From: Solobacterium sp. UBA636
GTDB lineage: Bacteria; Bacillota_I; Bacilli_A; Erysipelotrichales; Erysipelotrichaceae
Direction of reading: 5' to 3'
NCBI GenBank assembly: GCA_002299675.1
Contig: DBOW01000092.1
Coordinates: 31,417-37,558 of the forward strand
Length of the DNA: 6,142 nt
Part shown: positions 5,810 through 6,142 of the stretch, in pieces
Layout of the letters: each line of letters starts with the position of its first letter
Position numbering within the stretch: the first letter of the stretch is position 1
Program-made: the position numbers and the translations under genes
Notes under the pieces: generated by a model
The model's input: only the letters and a program-made list of their open reading frames with translations
What the model was told of the DNA's origin: nothing
The model's database searches: none

Positions 5810-6142
5810 TTAACTGCCGTATTTGCGCAGATACATATTTAGGCTTTCCTTCAGGACAGAAAGCTGAGCTTTAAGATAAAATTCATCTTCAAAAAGCGCG
5901 TAATGAACACAGGCTCTGATCAGGATAAAAATAAGACCGGTAAGTATCTCGCTGGGAATATGAAGTTTTTCTTCCAGACTTTCCGCATATCTGCTGTATC
6001 TTTCATCTACCCCTTTAAAGAAATTTCGGCCATATTCATGGTATTTGGGATGTGAATAGATCTGGTACATCAGGCGATATTTTTTGCCATGCTGTTTCTT
6101 TGTCCAGTAAGGTATTTCCTCAATAAAGCTGAAAAGGTCTTC
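5810..6142 (-). CDS. TetR/AcrR-like transcriptional regulator, C-terminal part (5' end outside window)
   Basis: The frame is open from the window edge to a TAA at 5810, showing the last 110 residues. An internal Met at 6070 lies mid-domain and is not taken as the start. The visible part is all-helical with no membrane signal. It has aromatic-rich amphipathic helices (LFSFIEEIPYW at the window edge), a hydrophobic helix ILTGLIFILIRACVHYALF near visible residues 66-84, and a closing helix YLKAQLSVLKESLNMYL. This pattern fits the ligand-binding and dimerisation domain of TetR-family repressors, whose last helices often run R..VHYAL..DE.YL..QL. The helix-turn-helix that would prove it is beyond the edge, so the family call rests on the C-terminal pattern alone. 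TetR proteins often repress adjacent transporter or resistance genes; the ABC-F gene follows after 82 nt in the same direction. Confidence 0.6.
   Translation of the reverse strand, partial: EDLFSFIEEIPYWTKKQHGKKYRLMYQIYSHPKYHEYGRNFFKGVDERYSRYAESLEEKLHIPSEILTGLIFILIRACVHYALFEDEFYLKAQLSVLKESLNMYLRKYGS

Overview
This is a low-GC (roughly 35-40% by eye), wholly coding window read entirely from the minus strand. The lineage looks like Bacillota (Firmicutes). The YhaM-type exoribonuclease is a Bacillota hallmark, Shine-Dalgarno sequences are purine-rich, all four visible stops are TAA, and Trp is TGG throughout, so nothing suggests a Mollicute-type code. A gut-type lineage such as Erysipelotrichia is a guess, not shown by the sequence.

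In transcription order (right to left): (1) the C-terminal 110 residues of a protein resembling a TetR/AcrR-family regulator, 6142-5810, with its DNA-binding end outside the window. (2) An 82-nt spacer, 5809-5728, rich in short repeats. It holds a very strong Shine-Dalgarno followed by a 5-6-codon mini-ORF, a perfect GGTACA-N6-TGTACC inverted repeat, and a second partner for that repeat over the next gene's ribosome-binding site. (3) A two-domain ABC-F ATPase of 496 aa, 5727-4237. (4) A 658-aa protein, 4217-2241, joining a complete GT4 glycosyltransferase of the diacylglycerol-glucosyltransferase type to what looks like a complete RecX. (5) yhaM, 2239-1310. (6) A glycoside-hydrolase-family-2-like protein, 1295 to beyond position 1, whose visible fold keeps the GH2 N-terminal domains but has lost most of the TIM barrel and the catalytic glutamates.

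Spacings between successive genes are 82, 19, 1 and 14 nt, so genes 2-5 (and probably gene 1) look like one transcription unit. The products would act on drug or ribosome stress (ABC-F), membrane glycolipid synthesis (GT4), RecA control (RecX) and RNA/DNA 3' trimming (YhaM). No single pathway links them, and the cluster looks more like a housekeeping string than a dedicated system.

The three items most worth a second look are the GT4-RecX fusion, the catalytically stripped GH2-like protein, and the leader before the ABC-F gene, which can be drawn as an erm/msr-style translational attenuator. There is no tRNA, rRNA, CRISPR array, insertion sequence or convincing intrinsic terminator. No stretch over 300 bases lacks a gene.
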